DNA from: Thioglobus_B sp964558405
GTDB taxonomy: Bacteria > Pseudomonadota > Gammaproteobacteria > PS1 > Pseudothioglobaceae
NCBI GenBank assembly: GCA_964558405.1
Contig: CAZLDG010000008.1
Coordinates: forward strand, 1 to 46,445
DNA length: 46,445 nucleotides
Direction of reading: 5' to 3'
Shown: positions 25,830-33,607 of the stretch, piece by piece
Numbering within the stretch: the stretch's first letter is position 1
Layout of the letters: each line of letters opens with the position of its first letter
Translations under genes and position numbers: made by a program
Notes under the pieces: model-generated
Seen by the model: the letters and a program-made list of their open reading frames with translations, nothing else
Databases searched by the model: none
What the model was told of the DNA's origin: nothing

Positions 25830-27041
25830 TTGATATACGATTATTTGATTGTTGGTGGTGGAATTATTGGCTTAACCGTCGCCAATGAAATAGTTTCTAG
25901 AGAGCCACTTGCAAAAGTAGTAATTATAGAGAAGGAAGATGGTTTAGGAAGGCATGCTAGCGGCAGAAATAGCGGTGTCGTACATAGCGGAATCTATTAT
26001 CCAACAGACTCTTTTAAGGCGCGAGTTTGCGCCATTGGTGGGAAGAAGATGTTGGAATTTGCTAAAAATGAAAAAATCGATTTTAGGCAAGATGGAAAGG
26101 TGATACTGTCTGTGTCTAAGAGAGATCTTCCAGCTATCGATAAACTCCTTCTAAATGCTAGAAATAACAATATTCCTGCAGAAAGGATTGATTCACAAGA
26201 GGTGCTCAAAATAGAGCCTCACGCAAATCCGAATAATTATGGTGGAGTTTTCTGTCCATCTACTGCTGTTATAAATAGTCGAGAAGTGCTCCAGGTGTTG
26301 TATAAGAAGCTAGCAAACAAAGGGGTTGAGTTCAGCTTTAATGATGAGCTGCTTAAAAAGGTTGATGATAATCAAGTTCAAACTTCTCAAGGGCGTTATT
26401 TTTTTGATTATTTGGTTAACTGCTCGGGTGCGCATGCAGACAAGGTGGCAAAAATGTTCGGTTTTGCTAAGAACTATGAATTAATACCTTTCAAGGGGAT
26501 ATATTGGAAGCTCTCAGAGAAGGCAAATCCAAAAATACAAGCAAATATTTACCCCGTTCCTGACTTGTCTCTGCCTTTTTTAGGAGTGCATCTTACCAAG
26601 GTAATCAGCAATGATGTTTATGTTGGACCAACTGCAATTCCTGCCTTTGGTCGGGAAAATTACCATTTATTTCAGGGGGTTTCGTATGGAGAAAGTATTG
26701 GAATTGTGTCCAGGTTGTCACGAATGTATCTTTCAAATAAAAATAATATGAGAAACGTGACTCATAAAGAGTTTTTAAAATATGCAAAGTATAGCTTTCT
26801 TCAGTCAGCAAAAAAATTGGTGCCATCCTTATCCTTGCAAGATTTAGTGCCAACAAGGAAATCTGGGATTCGTCCGCAATTAATAAACAACCAAACCAAT
26901 GAGTTGGAGATGGATTATATCTTGGAAAATGGCGAAACATCCCTTCATGTATTAAATGCAATTTCTCCGGCTTTTACTAGTTCATTTGAGTTTGCAGGTA
27001 GGATTGTTGATAAGATAGAGAAATATAAATCTAATGGCTGA
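25830..27041 (+). CDS. lhgO: FAD-dependent L-2-hydroxyglutarate oxidase homologue
   Basis: A 403-residue flavoprotein of the DAO family. The FAD dinucleotide fold is GGGIIG at residues 9-14, with the adenine-ribose acid at IIEKE. GRNSGVVHSGIYY (residues 46-58) is the signature of L-2-hydroxyglutarate dehydrogenases/oxidases. The start is TTG at 25830, giving MIYDYLIVGGG, as expected for the family. It would oxidise L-2-hydroxyglutarate back to 2-oxoglutarate, passing electrons to oxygen or quinone. It lies 6 bases after the Cj1427-like SDR, which would make that by-product, giving it a credible metabolic role inside a glycan cluster. Confidence 0.8.
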   Translation: MIYDYLIVGGGIIGLTVANEIVSREPLAKVVIIEKEDGLGRHASGRNSGVVHSGIYYPTDSFKARVCAIGGKKMLEFAKNEKIDFRQDGKVILSVSKRDLPAIDKLLLNARNNNIPAERIDSQEVLKIEPHANPNNYGGVFCPSTAVINSREVLQVLYKKLANKGVEFSFNDELLKKVDDNQVQTSQGRYFFDYLVNCSGAHADKVAKMFGFAKNYELIPFKGIYWKLSEKANPKIQANIYPVPDLSLPFLGVHLTKVISNDVYVGPTAIPAFGRENYHLFQGVSYGESIGIVSRLSRMYLSNKNNMRNVTHKEFLKYAKYSFLQSAKKLVPSLSLQDLVPTRKSGIRPQLINNQTNELEMDYILENGETSLHVLNAISPAFTSSFEFAGRIVDKIEKYKSNG

Positions 27042-27082
27042 CAAGATGAAATTAGATTTATATATCAGTCAAAGCTAATAAA

Positions 27083-28852
27083 ATGCCAAAAATACTCACC
27101 CCGTGGAATGCCAGCTACTTTATCCCTTTAAATGGGTTTCATCCATTATATTCTGAGCTAAAGGTCAGGGCGTTAGAAAGAGCTAAGGGTTTTAGATATA
27201 TAGTTCCAAAGTCCCAGATTTCTCGTTTTGGTTTGGAGCTACTTGATTCGCAAACCGATGTTTATAAGTCAGAAGTTAAAAGCCTGTCTTGGGCGAATGG
27301 TTTGAGTGCAGAAGATCAAGATAGGTTTTATGATTTTTTCTCATTAAATGAGATAAATTATATTGGCTCACTTCCTGGGGATGTTGAGTTCCTGCATACT
27401 TCTCCAATTACTAGTGGAGAGAGAGATTTTATTTTTCATTGTGAGAGTTTTGCTCCAATATTTATGCCGTTTCTAATGGAGGATGGGCAATTAAATTGCT
27501 CAAATTTAGAAGGAGTTATTTCTTGCTATAGAAAGCTTTTCAAGGAAAGGTGTTTGGCGATTATTTCTCATAATCAGGATACCATTGACAAGATTTCACA
27601 GCTTTTTAATGATGAGAAAATTGATAAATTGCTAGTTTGTAAAGAGATTAGTATTTATAGAGGATGCATTAATAAAAGCGTGAGTAAAGACACCAAAGCT
27701 GAAACATTTTTATTTGTTTTGTCTGCACATCAGAATATGAATAACTTCGTATATAGAGGCGGTGTTGTGGCCTTAAAGCTTGCTATCCTGCTTTTTGAGA
27801 GCGGGCAAGAGTTCGAGTTTATATTTAGGTGTCAAAAGCCAAACGACACTTTTTTTGTTAAATATGGTATTGATCTTCAACTGATTTCAGAAGCCGAAAG
27901 TGCGGGCTCGATTGTCTGGATAGAAAAACGTTTAAGTGATTGTCAGATGGATCGCCTTATTGAGCACTCTGATTTTTTGTTGCTTGTCAGTTCTCACCTG
28001 CATAGCGTATCCATTTTATCCGCTCTACAATATGGAGTCATACCTATAGTCTCAAATATTGACGAGTGTAGAATCTATCTAAACGAACAAAACGCTATTT
28101 TTGTAGATGGCATTAAGGAGTTCTTTGATAAAAAGGTGGAATTTGGCAATGTTAACATTAATTTATTAAATTCCGAAAAATTCCTGTCTGATCATGAAAT
28201 ATTCAGTGACCTTTTAGCTTGCACCATATTTGATGCGGTTTCTGATAAAGAAAGAGTTGCAAGGTTGCGGGGTAATTTAAAGACACGTGTTAATGAAGAA
28301 AGTGAAATAGAAAGTTTGCCAGACCTTCTTGAATCTATAGTTTGTCGTGCTAACCAGGAGGTTGATTTCACAGAAGATCTTGGGGGAAAGTTGGGGGAAG
28401 TTTTCATTGAAGATTTAAAGGTAAGTCATTTTAACCACCCGCCTCAGCCTATTCAAATTGCCAATGTTGCGCATGGTAGGATTGAGAAATTCTTAAATAG
28501 GTACATTTATTTAGATCGCTTAATTGATCAACAAAGGAGTGAAGAAGGATGTGCGAATTACTCGCTTATCCAAAGATCTTTGGCAGAAATTAATCTTGAC
28601 AGACTCTCTAGTAGGGGTATGTTCACTTCAACAAAAAAAGAAGAAGTTATTGACTTTTTAATTAAAAAAGATGGCAGTCCTTTTAGATTGCATAGCTTGA
28701 AGAATGAAAGTTATTATAGAGCGTATTTTTTAACATATTATGGCACACTTGTGACAAAAATTTCCCACAAGCTGAGGCCATATCCAGCCGCTTTTCGCAT
28801 GGCAAAAAAGGCTCATTATTATATTTGTTTATTGGTAAGAAGGATTAGTTAA
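27083..28852 (+). CDS. Large putative GT-B glycosyltransferase with C-terminal extension
   Basis: A 589-residue protein I do not recognise as a named family. Residues about 200-370 look like the donor half of a GT-B enzyme: FLFVLSAHQNMNNFVYRGG, FRCQKPND, then LLLVSSHLHSVSILSALQYGVIPIVS, where GT4 enzymes carry the E-x7-E loop; the first glutamate is not conserved. The N-terminal 190 residues would be the acceptor domain. A further 170 residues at the C-terminus are charged, end in a basic stretch with aromatic residues and match nothing I know. It lies between the sugar-modifying genes and the exporter, so it may add the unusual sugar. AT-rich codon use throughout. Confidence 0.55.
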   Translation: MPKILTPWNASYFIPLNGFHPLYSELKVRALERAKGFRYIVPKSQISRFGLELLDSQTDVYKSEVKSLSWANGLSAEDQDRFYDFFSLNEINYIGSLPGDVEFLHTSPITSGERDFIFHCESFAPIFMPFLMEDGQLNCSNLEGVISCYRKLFKERCLAIISHNQDTIDKISQLFNDEKIDKLLVCKEISIYRGCINKSVSKDTKAETFLFVLSAHQNMNNFVYRGGVVALKLAILLFESGQEFEFIFRCQKPNDTFFVKYGIDLQLISEAESAGSIVWIEKRLSDCQMDRLIEHSDFLLLVSSHLHSVSILSALQYGVIPIVSNIDECRIYLNEQNAIFVDGIKEFFDKKVEFGNVNINLLNSEKFLSDHEIFSDLLACTIFDAVSDKERVARLRGNLKTRVNEESEIESLPDLLESIVCRANQEVDFTEDLGGKLGEVFIEDLKVSHFNHPPQPIQIANVAHGRIEKFLNRYIYLDRLIDQQRSEEGCANYSLIQRSLAEINLDRLSSRGMFTSTKKEEVIDFLIKKDGSPFRLHSLKNESYYRAYFLTYYGTLVTKISHKLRPYPAAFRMAKKAHYYICLLVRRIS

Positions 28853-28853
28853 G

Positions 28854-29765
28854 ATGTTTATTAATATATGCATTTTTAACCATTTATCCCCAGTTAATGG
28901 GGATTATAGGGGTGTGTATGATCAAATTAACTACTTAAAGTATTTTTTCGATACATACGGTGTTAGCTATCGAATTTCGAATCTACTTGATCCAGATGCA
29001 CTAAATTTGATGATTGAAAATTTTAATCAAGAGTCTGTTATACAAATTAGCAACTTTTGTGAGAGATACGATAAAAAAATTGTTGTTGTTATGACGGAAC
29101 ATCTAAATATAGGCGACAATAACACACTGAGGTACGGTATTTACACCACTTCTGATACTGAATATATTGGCAATATAGACCAGAGAATATACTCTCTGAC
29201 CATGTTGTCGGAGTATATATTATCGTTTACTACAATAGGTGAGCTTCCTTTGTTGAAAGACATAGGTAGAATTTATGGCGTATCACAGAAATATAGGCTA
29301 AATTATCCAAAGGTTCGATTGAAAAATATTTTGTCAAATAGAAGCGCTGCTTATGATCTGTCATTTACTGGCTATATGACGCGATATAGACACAAGGTTG
29401 AAAAAAAGTTATCAAAGAAGTATAGTGTTAATTTTTCTGAAATTGTAGGTAGCGATGAAGAAAGAAGGCTCAACCTACTTTCGGCAAAGGCAGTAGTTAA
29501 TGTCCCTCAAAATCCTAAGTGGGTGTGGGTATCGCCTATGAGGGTAATAAATTCACTTAAAATGGGACTACCTTGTGTGCATTACGGGGGGGGTGACGAG
29601 ACTGTTTTTTTTAATCAGGTTTTGTCATGGGTTACAATTGAAACGGCTATTTCAGAGCCAGAACAAGTTTGGAAAAAACAGGTTGAGGCTTGCAACGATA
29701 TTGCACTAGATGACGGAAAGTTTTTTTCTTTTTTGAGAGTATGGAGCCGCATAGAGCGGGTGTAA
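28854..29765 (+). CDS. Uncharacterised protein, possible GT-B glycosyltransferase
   Basis: A 303-residue protein without a recognised family. It starts one base after the previous stop. The C-terminal third (FTGYMTRYRHKVEKKL, then AVVNVPQNPKW and MRVINSLKMGLPCVHYGGGDE) has the rhythm of a GT-B donor domain, in which an R/K-rich loop is followed by a hydrophobic strand and a GLPxV turn. The N-terminal half begins FINICIFNHLSP and is not clearly similar to a known acceptor domain. Position between another probable transferase and the wzm gene suggests a role in polymer assembly. The assignment is tentative. Confidence 0.5.
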   Translation: MFINICIFNHLSPVNGDYRGVYDQINYLKYFFDTYGVSYRISNLLDPDALNLMIENFNQESVIQISNFCERYDKKIVVVMTEHLNIGDNNTLRYGIYTTSDTEYIGNIDQRIYSLTMLSEYILSFTTIGELPLLKDIGRIYGVSQKYRLNYPKVRLKNILSNRSAAYDLSFTGYMTRYRHKVEKKLSKKYSVNFSEIVGSDEERRLNLLSAKAVVNVPQNPKWVWVSPMRVINSLKMGLPCVHYGGGDETVFFNQVLSWVTIETAISEPEQVWKKQVEACNDIALDDGKFFSFLRVWSRIERV

Positions 29766-29767
29766 CT

Positions 29768-30526
29768 ATGAATTATCAGTCACTAGAATTGCTTTATCTT
29801 CTTGTTTTGAAAGAGCTTAAAGTTAGGTACAAAAATAGTTTTTTAGGGTATGTATGGGCTATATTGAATCCATTGGCATTCTCTATAATCTATTATTTTG
29901 CATTTAAGATAGTAATGCGGATAGATATTCCTAATTACTCTATATACCTCTTAACGGGCATGTTTCCATGGTTATGGTTTAGTAATGCCATTGTGACTGG
30001 GACATCTATTTATAGGAGCGATGTCTCCATTATAAAATCAACACAAATCAACAGAAAAATACTCCCTTTGAGTGCCATATTCCATGAGATGGCACATTTT
30101 ATTTTTGCTTTGCCTGTCTTGGTAATTTTATTAGTGGTTACTCAACAGCCTTTATATGTAAGTTGGCTATGGCAACTCCCCATTTTAATAGGCGTTCAAG
30201 TTGCTTTACTTTTCCCTGTTGTTTTGTTTCTTTCAACATTAAATATTATTGTTAAAGATGTGGAGTATATGATAGGAATTCTGATGACTATGATGTTTTT
30301 TTTGACCCCAATTGTCTATCCCATGGATTTAGTTCCGGAAAGATTTCAATTTTTATATAATTTGAGTCCACTAGTCTTATTGGTAGAATCTTGGCACGAT
30401 TTGTTTTTAGAAGGTGTGTTGAATTTGGTCAATATTTATAAAATTTTAATGGTGTCAGCCCTGTTATATCTCCCAGTTCATTTCTTTTATAGGAAATATA
30501 TTATCAAGGCGGGAGAGTATCTGTGA
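29768..30526 (+). CDS. wzm: ABC transporter permease for polysaccharide export
   Basis: A 252-residue membrane protein of the ABC-2 type. I start at the ATG at 29768 (MNYQSLELL), two bases after the previous stop with GAGCGGG just upstream, rather than the in-frame ATG at 29741 inside the previous gene. The N-terminus LKELKVRYKNSFLGYVWAILNPL is the classic Wzm/TagG amphipathic segment. About six hydrophobic helices follow, with FFLTPIVYPMDLVP near the end. It pairs with the ATPase gene, which overlaps by 4 bases, to export undecaprenyl-linked polymer across the inner membrane. Confidence 0.9.
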   Translation: MNYQSLELLYLLVLKELKVRYKNSFLGYVWAILNPLAFSIIYYFAFKIVMRIDIPNYSIYLLTGMFPWLWFSNAIVTGTSIYRSDVSIIKSTQINRKILPLSAIFHEMAHFIFALPVLVILLVVTQQPLYVSWLWQLPILIGVQVALLFPVVLFLSTLNIIVKDVEYMIGILMTMMFFLTPIVYPMDLVPERFQFLYNLSPLVLLVESWHDLFLEGVLNLVNIYKILMVSALLYLPVHFFYRKYIIKAGEYL

Positions 30527-31239
30527 GTGCGGCAGTTGTTTGTAAAGGTGTTTACAAAAAATACACCAAGAGCTTCTCAGGAGTAAAAGAGATAATTGTA
30601 AATAGAGAACGAGATATAAGACTTAACCAAACCCTTAAAGATATTAATTTTTCCCTAGAATCGGGCAAGTCATTGGGGTTGTTGGGTGGGAATGGCGCTG
30701 GTAAGAGCACCTTGTTGTCTTTAATTCTAGGAGTTATTCAGCCAGACAAAGGTCGAATCGATGTCAATGGCAAGATAATTCCCCTTATGGATCTTGGCTC
30801 TGGATTTCACCATGAATTGACTGGCATGGAAAATATTTTTCTTTTTGGGGCTATTCATGGGGTAAGCGTATCTGACATGAGAAAGAAGATTGATGAGATA
30901 TTAAACTTTTCAGAGTTAAGGGAGTCAATTAATACACCTGTTCGGACATACTCTAAGGGAATGCTAGCTAGACTCGGGTTCTCTGTAGCTATCAGCATTC
31001 CTGGCGATATCATACTAATTGATGAGGTTTTAGCGGTTGGAGATTATAAATTTCAAGAGAAGTGCATGAATTTTTTAAGTGAATTTAATAAAAAAGGAGG
31101 GACGTTGATTATAGTGAGTCACGATATTTCAGCTGTCCAAAATATGTGTGATAAGTGTCTTGTGCTCGACAAGTCAGAAGTTAAGTTCTTTGGAAATACA
31201 AGTGATGCTGTAACTGTGTACAATTCATTAATGGAGTGA
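30523..31239 (+). CDS. wzt: ABC transporter ATP-binding protein for polysaccharide export, short form
   Basis: A 238-residue ATPase starting at GTG. Walker A is GGNGAGKST, the signature is YSKGMLARLGFS, Walker B is IILIDEVLAVGD, and SHDISAVQNMC supplies the switch histidine. VNRERDIRLNQTLKDINF precedes Walker A, as in the KpsT/Wzt/TagH group. It ends shortly after the nucleotide-binding domain and therefore lacks the C-terminal carbohydrate-binding domain that O9a-type Wzt uses to recognise a capped chain end. Export is thus probably not coupled to terminal modification by this protein. It forms one transporter with the preceding permease. Confidence 0.9.
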   Translation: MSAAVVCKGVYKKYTKSFSGVKEIIVNRERDIRLNQTLKDINFSLESGKSLGLLGGNGAGKSTLLSLILGVIQPDKGRIDVNGKIIPLMDLGSGFHHELTGMENIFLFGAIHGVSVSDMRKKIDEILNFSELRESINTPVRTYSKGMLARLGFSVAISIPGDIILIDEVLAVGDYKFQEKCMNFLSEFNKKGGTLIIVSHDISAVQNMCDKCLVLDKSEVKFFGNTSDAVTVYNSLME

Positions 31240-31245
31240 TTTTTT

Positions 31246-32079
31246 ATGTCGAAATACAATATATCTCTGATTGTTCCAACCAGAGGGCGCGTTGACCTGC
31301 TTATAAGAATGATTGACTCAGTACTTGCCTTTGCAAGGCATCCAAATTTAATCGAATTTGTTTTATACATTGATAATGATGATAACTCTAAATATCCTGA
31401 ATTTCCTAGCAATATTAATGTAATTCGAGGCGAAAGGCGTTCCATGAGTGAAATGAACTGTCTATGCTGTGAAGAGGCAAGCGGCAGAGTTTTGTTTTTA
31501 TGTAATGATGATGTTATTGTTAGAACTCAAGACTGGGACAAGATAATCTTACATGAAATTAGTAAATACAGTGATGAGGTTTATTTACTTTATCCGAATG
31601 ACTTATACAAAGGCGAGCGTTTAAGCACCTTCCCTATTGTTTCAAAAAATACGTTTTTACGTTTTCCAGACATTATGCCAAGACAGTATAAAGGTGCTTT
31701 TATTGACGTGCACCTCTTCGATATTTTTAAACAGTTAGAGGGCTTAGGGGGGAGTAGATTAATATATTTGGAATCTGTGGTTTTTGAACACTTTCATCAC
31801 CTTGCAGGCAAAGCCAAGATAGATGAAACCTATTTAAATAGAAATAGGTTTGGAGATGATCAGATGTTTATTTTTTTATCCGGGGCTAGAAAAGATGTTT
31901 CGATATCTATGAGCGATTTTATAGTAAGAGGTGCAATCCCTCCATTACGGAAGAAAGATGAAAAAATAACAGCCAACCCTCTCCAGCTTTTTTTGAATAG
32001 TAATGCCAGGTTTGCTTGGAGATGGAAAATGACGGTCTATATGGTTGCAAGAAAAGTATATAGCTTTGTAAAAACTTAA
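31246..32079 (+). CDS. Family 2-like glycosyltransferase (GT-A)
   Basis: A 277-residue protein with a GT-A N-terminus: YNISLIVPTRGRVDLLIRMIDS, then FVLYIDNDD, and the acidic nucleotide-binding motif in VLFLCNDDVIV near residue 90. The centre contains HFHHLAGK followed by NRFGDDQMF, with acidic and histidine residues that may complete the active site. It follows wzt by 6 bases. It is the last gene with the AT-rich cassette composition. The sugar and linkage are unknown. Some related proteins are annotated only as hypothetical, so the family call is moderate. Confidence 0.65.
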   Translation: MSKYNISLIVPTRGRVDLLIRMIDSVLAFARHPNLIEFVLYIDNDDNSKYPEFPSNINVIRGERRSMSEMNCLCCEEASGRVLFLCNDDVIVRTQDWDKIILHEISKYSDEVYLLYPNDLYKGERLSTFPIVSKNTFLRFPDIMPRQYKGAFIDVHLFDIFKQLEGLGGSRLIYLESVVFEHFHHLAGKAKIDETYLNRNRFGDDQMFIFLSGARKDVSISMSDFIVRGAIPPLRKKDEKITANPLQLFLNSNARFAWRWKMTVYMVARKVYSFVKT

Positions 32080-32163
32080 AGAAAATTAAATCTTGAGCTT
32101 TTATATGTCTGGTTTTATTGGTTCATTTATTAAGTGTCGCTCTAATTACGAGTGCTTGAAGCT

Positions 32164-33063
32164 ATGATTTTAGTTACTGGTTCAACAGGATTTGTTGGGA
32201 GCAAGTTGCTGACTGCCCTCGGGTCAAATATTAGAGTGTTGTCTCGCGCACGACAGTCTGACTATGACACTGTAATTTGTGATTTTCAGACGGATAAAAT
32301 TCCTAGCGTCGCCTTAGATGAGGTTGATACAGTTTTTCATTTGGCCGGAGTGGCGCATGATTTTCGCGATACTGATAAAATTCGGGATTTTTACCAAACA
32401 GTAAACATTAATGCCACAATTGAATTAGCTAAACTGTCAGTTAAAAGCGGGGTTAAGAGTTTCGTTTTCGTTAGTAGTGTTAAGGCTGGAGGGCTACCCC
32501 CTTCTGGCGAATGTGTTGGTGAGCTTTATCATGGTGTTCCTGAGGGGATTTATGGACAGAGTAAACGAGAGGCTGAGTTAGCATTGCTGAAAATAGGCAA
32601 AGAGTCTGATATGCATGTGTCCATTATTCGATCTCCGTTAGTCTACGGTCCGAATGCTAAGGGAAATTTAAAGTTAATGTTGCTAGGTATTTCTCGAGGC
32701 TGGTTCCCCCCTTTGCCTGAAGTGGGAAATCAACGCTCTATGATTCATGTGGATGATCTAGTGCGGGCAATTTTATTTGTTGCCGAAGACAGGCAGTCTA
32801 ATGGTGAAATATTCATTGCAACAGATGGTGTACACTATTCTTCTCGTGAGATCTATGAAGTCATGTGTAAAATTCTAGGAAAGCCAGTCCCAAGATGGAG
32901 TGTTCCAAAAATCTTATTCGACATGGTTGGATTGGTAAACCCTAGAATTAAGCATAAAATTAAAAAATTATTGGGCAACGAGTGCTACTCTTCTTCTAAA
33001 TTAGAGAAACTTGGGTTTAGAGCTAAGAAATCTTTAAAGGATATGAATGAAACGGATTTTTGA
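32164..33063 (+). CDS. NAD-dependent sugar reductase/epimerase, WbpV-like
   Basis: An SDR of about 299 residues. I start at the ATG at 32164 (MILVTGSTGFVG), not the GTG four codons upstream. The NAD motif TGSTGFVG is at residues 5-12, with FVSSVKAGG and the catalytic YGQSKREAE (Y-x3-K). RSPLVYGPNAKGN followed by RGWFPPLP is typical of the WbpV/WbuV group, which reduces UDP-4-keto-6-deoxy-GlcNAc to UDP-QuiNAc or FucNAc. The WbpM-type dehydratase that would make this substrate is two genes downstream, with the phosphoglycosyltransferase between. It overlaps the latter by 17 bases. A UDP-GlcNAc 4-epimerase is possible. Confidence 0.75.
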   Translation: MILVTGSTGFVGSKLLTALGSNIRVLSRARQSDYDTVICDFQTDKIPSVALDEVDTVFHLAGVAHDFRDTDKIRDFYQTVNINATIELAKLSVKSGVKSFVFVSSVKAGGLPPSGECVGELYHGVPEGIYGQSKREAELALLKIGKESDMHVSIIRSPLVYGPNAKGNLKLMLLGISRGWFPPLPEVGNQRSMIHVDDLVRAILFVAEDRQSNGEIFIATDGVHYSSREIYEVMCKILGKPVPRWSVPKILFDMVGLVNPRIKHKIKKLLGNECYSSSKLEKLGFRAKKSLKDMNETDF

Positions 33064-33607
33064 CTTGTTGTTGGCTATCTTAATGTCTATATTGTTGGCC
33101 ATCCCTATGTTATTAATTGCTATTGCTGTGCGTTTAACTTCTAAAGGTCAAGCTTTGCATTGGTCTGATCGAGTCGGAAAGAATAATAAAATATTTAAAA
33201 TGCCAAAATTTAGATCAATGTTGATTAATGCGCCAAATGTGGCAACACATTTGTTGAAAGAGCCCGGTTCTCATTTATCACCTATTGGTAGGTTCTTACG
33301 TCGTTCTAGTTTAGATGAGTTGCCCCAGTTGCTTTCAATCATCAAGGGCGACATGAGTTTTGTGGGGCCTCGTCCTGCACTGTATAACCAGGATGATCTA
33401 GTTGAACTACGCACGAAAAAAAATGTGGATAAACTTTTGCCAGGTATTACTGGCTGGGCGCAGGTCAATGGTAGAGATGAGTTGTCAATTCCCGACAAGG
33501 TTGCTCTAGACGCTGAGTATGTAAAAAATCAATCATTTTGGCTTGATATAAAAATATTATGGATGACCTTCTTGAGGGTGGTTAGGCGAGAAGGGGTGTC
33601 TCATTGA
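33047..33607 (+). CDS. Initiating phosphoglycosyltransferase (monotopic, PglC/WcaJ superfamily)
   Basis: A 186-residue protein with one N-terminal hydrophobic re-entrant segment (residues 5-28) and the catalytic core of bacterial sugar transferases: KMPKFRSM, SSLDELPQL with the catalytic Asp-Glu pair, MSFVGPRPAL and PGITGWAQVNGRD. It transfers a sugar 1-phosphate from a UDP-sugar to undecaprenyl phosphate at the inner membrane, the first step of a glycan repeat. Its minimal length matches PglC-type enzymes. The neighbours suggest a UDP-6-deoxy-HexNAc donor. It overlaps both neighbouring genes. Confidence 0.9.
   Translation: MKRIFDLLLAILMSILLAIPMLLIAIAVRLTSKGQALHWSDRVGKNNKIFKMPKFRSMLINAPNVATHLLKEPGSHLSPIGRFLRRSSLDELPQLLSIIKGDMSFVGPRPALYNQDDLVELRTKKNVDKLLPGITGWAQVNGRDELSIPDKVALDAEYVKNQSFWLDIKILWMTFLRVVRREGVSH

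Noticed and set aside
29741..29767. Upstream ATG as the start of wzm
   Set aside because: It lies within the previous gene and adds nine residues not found in the family; the ATG at 29768 follows the stop directly with a GAGCGGG site.
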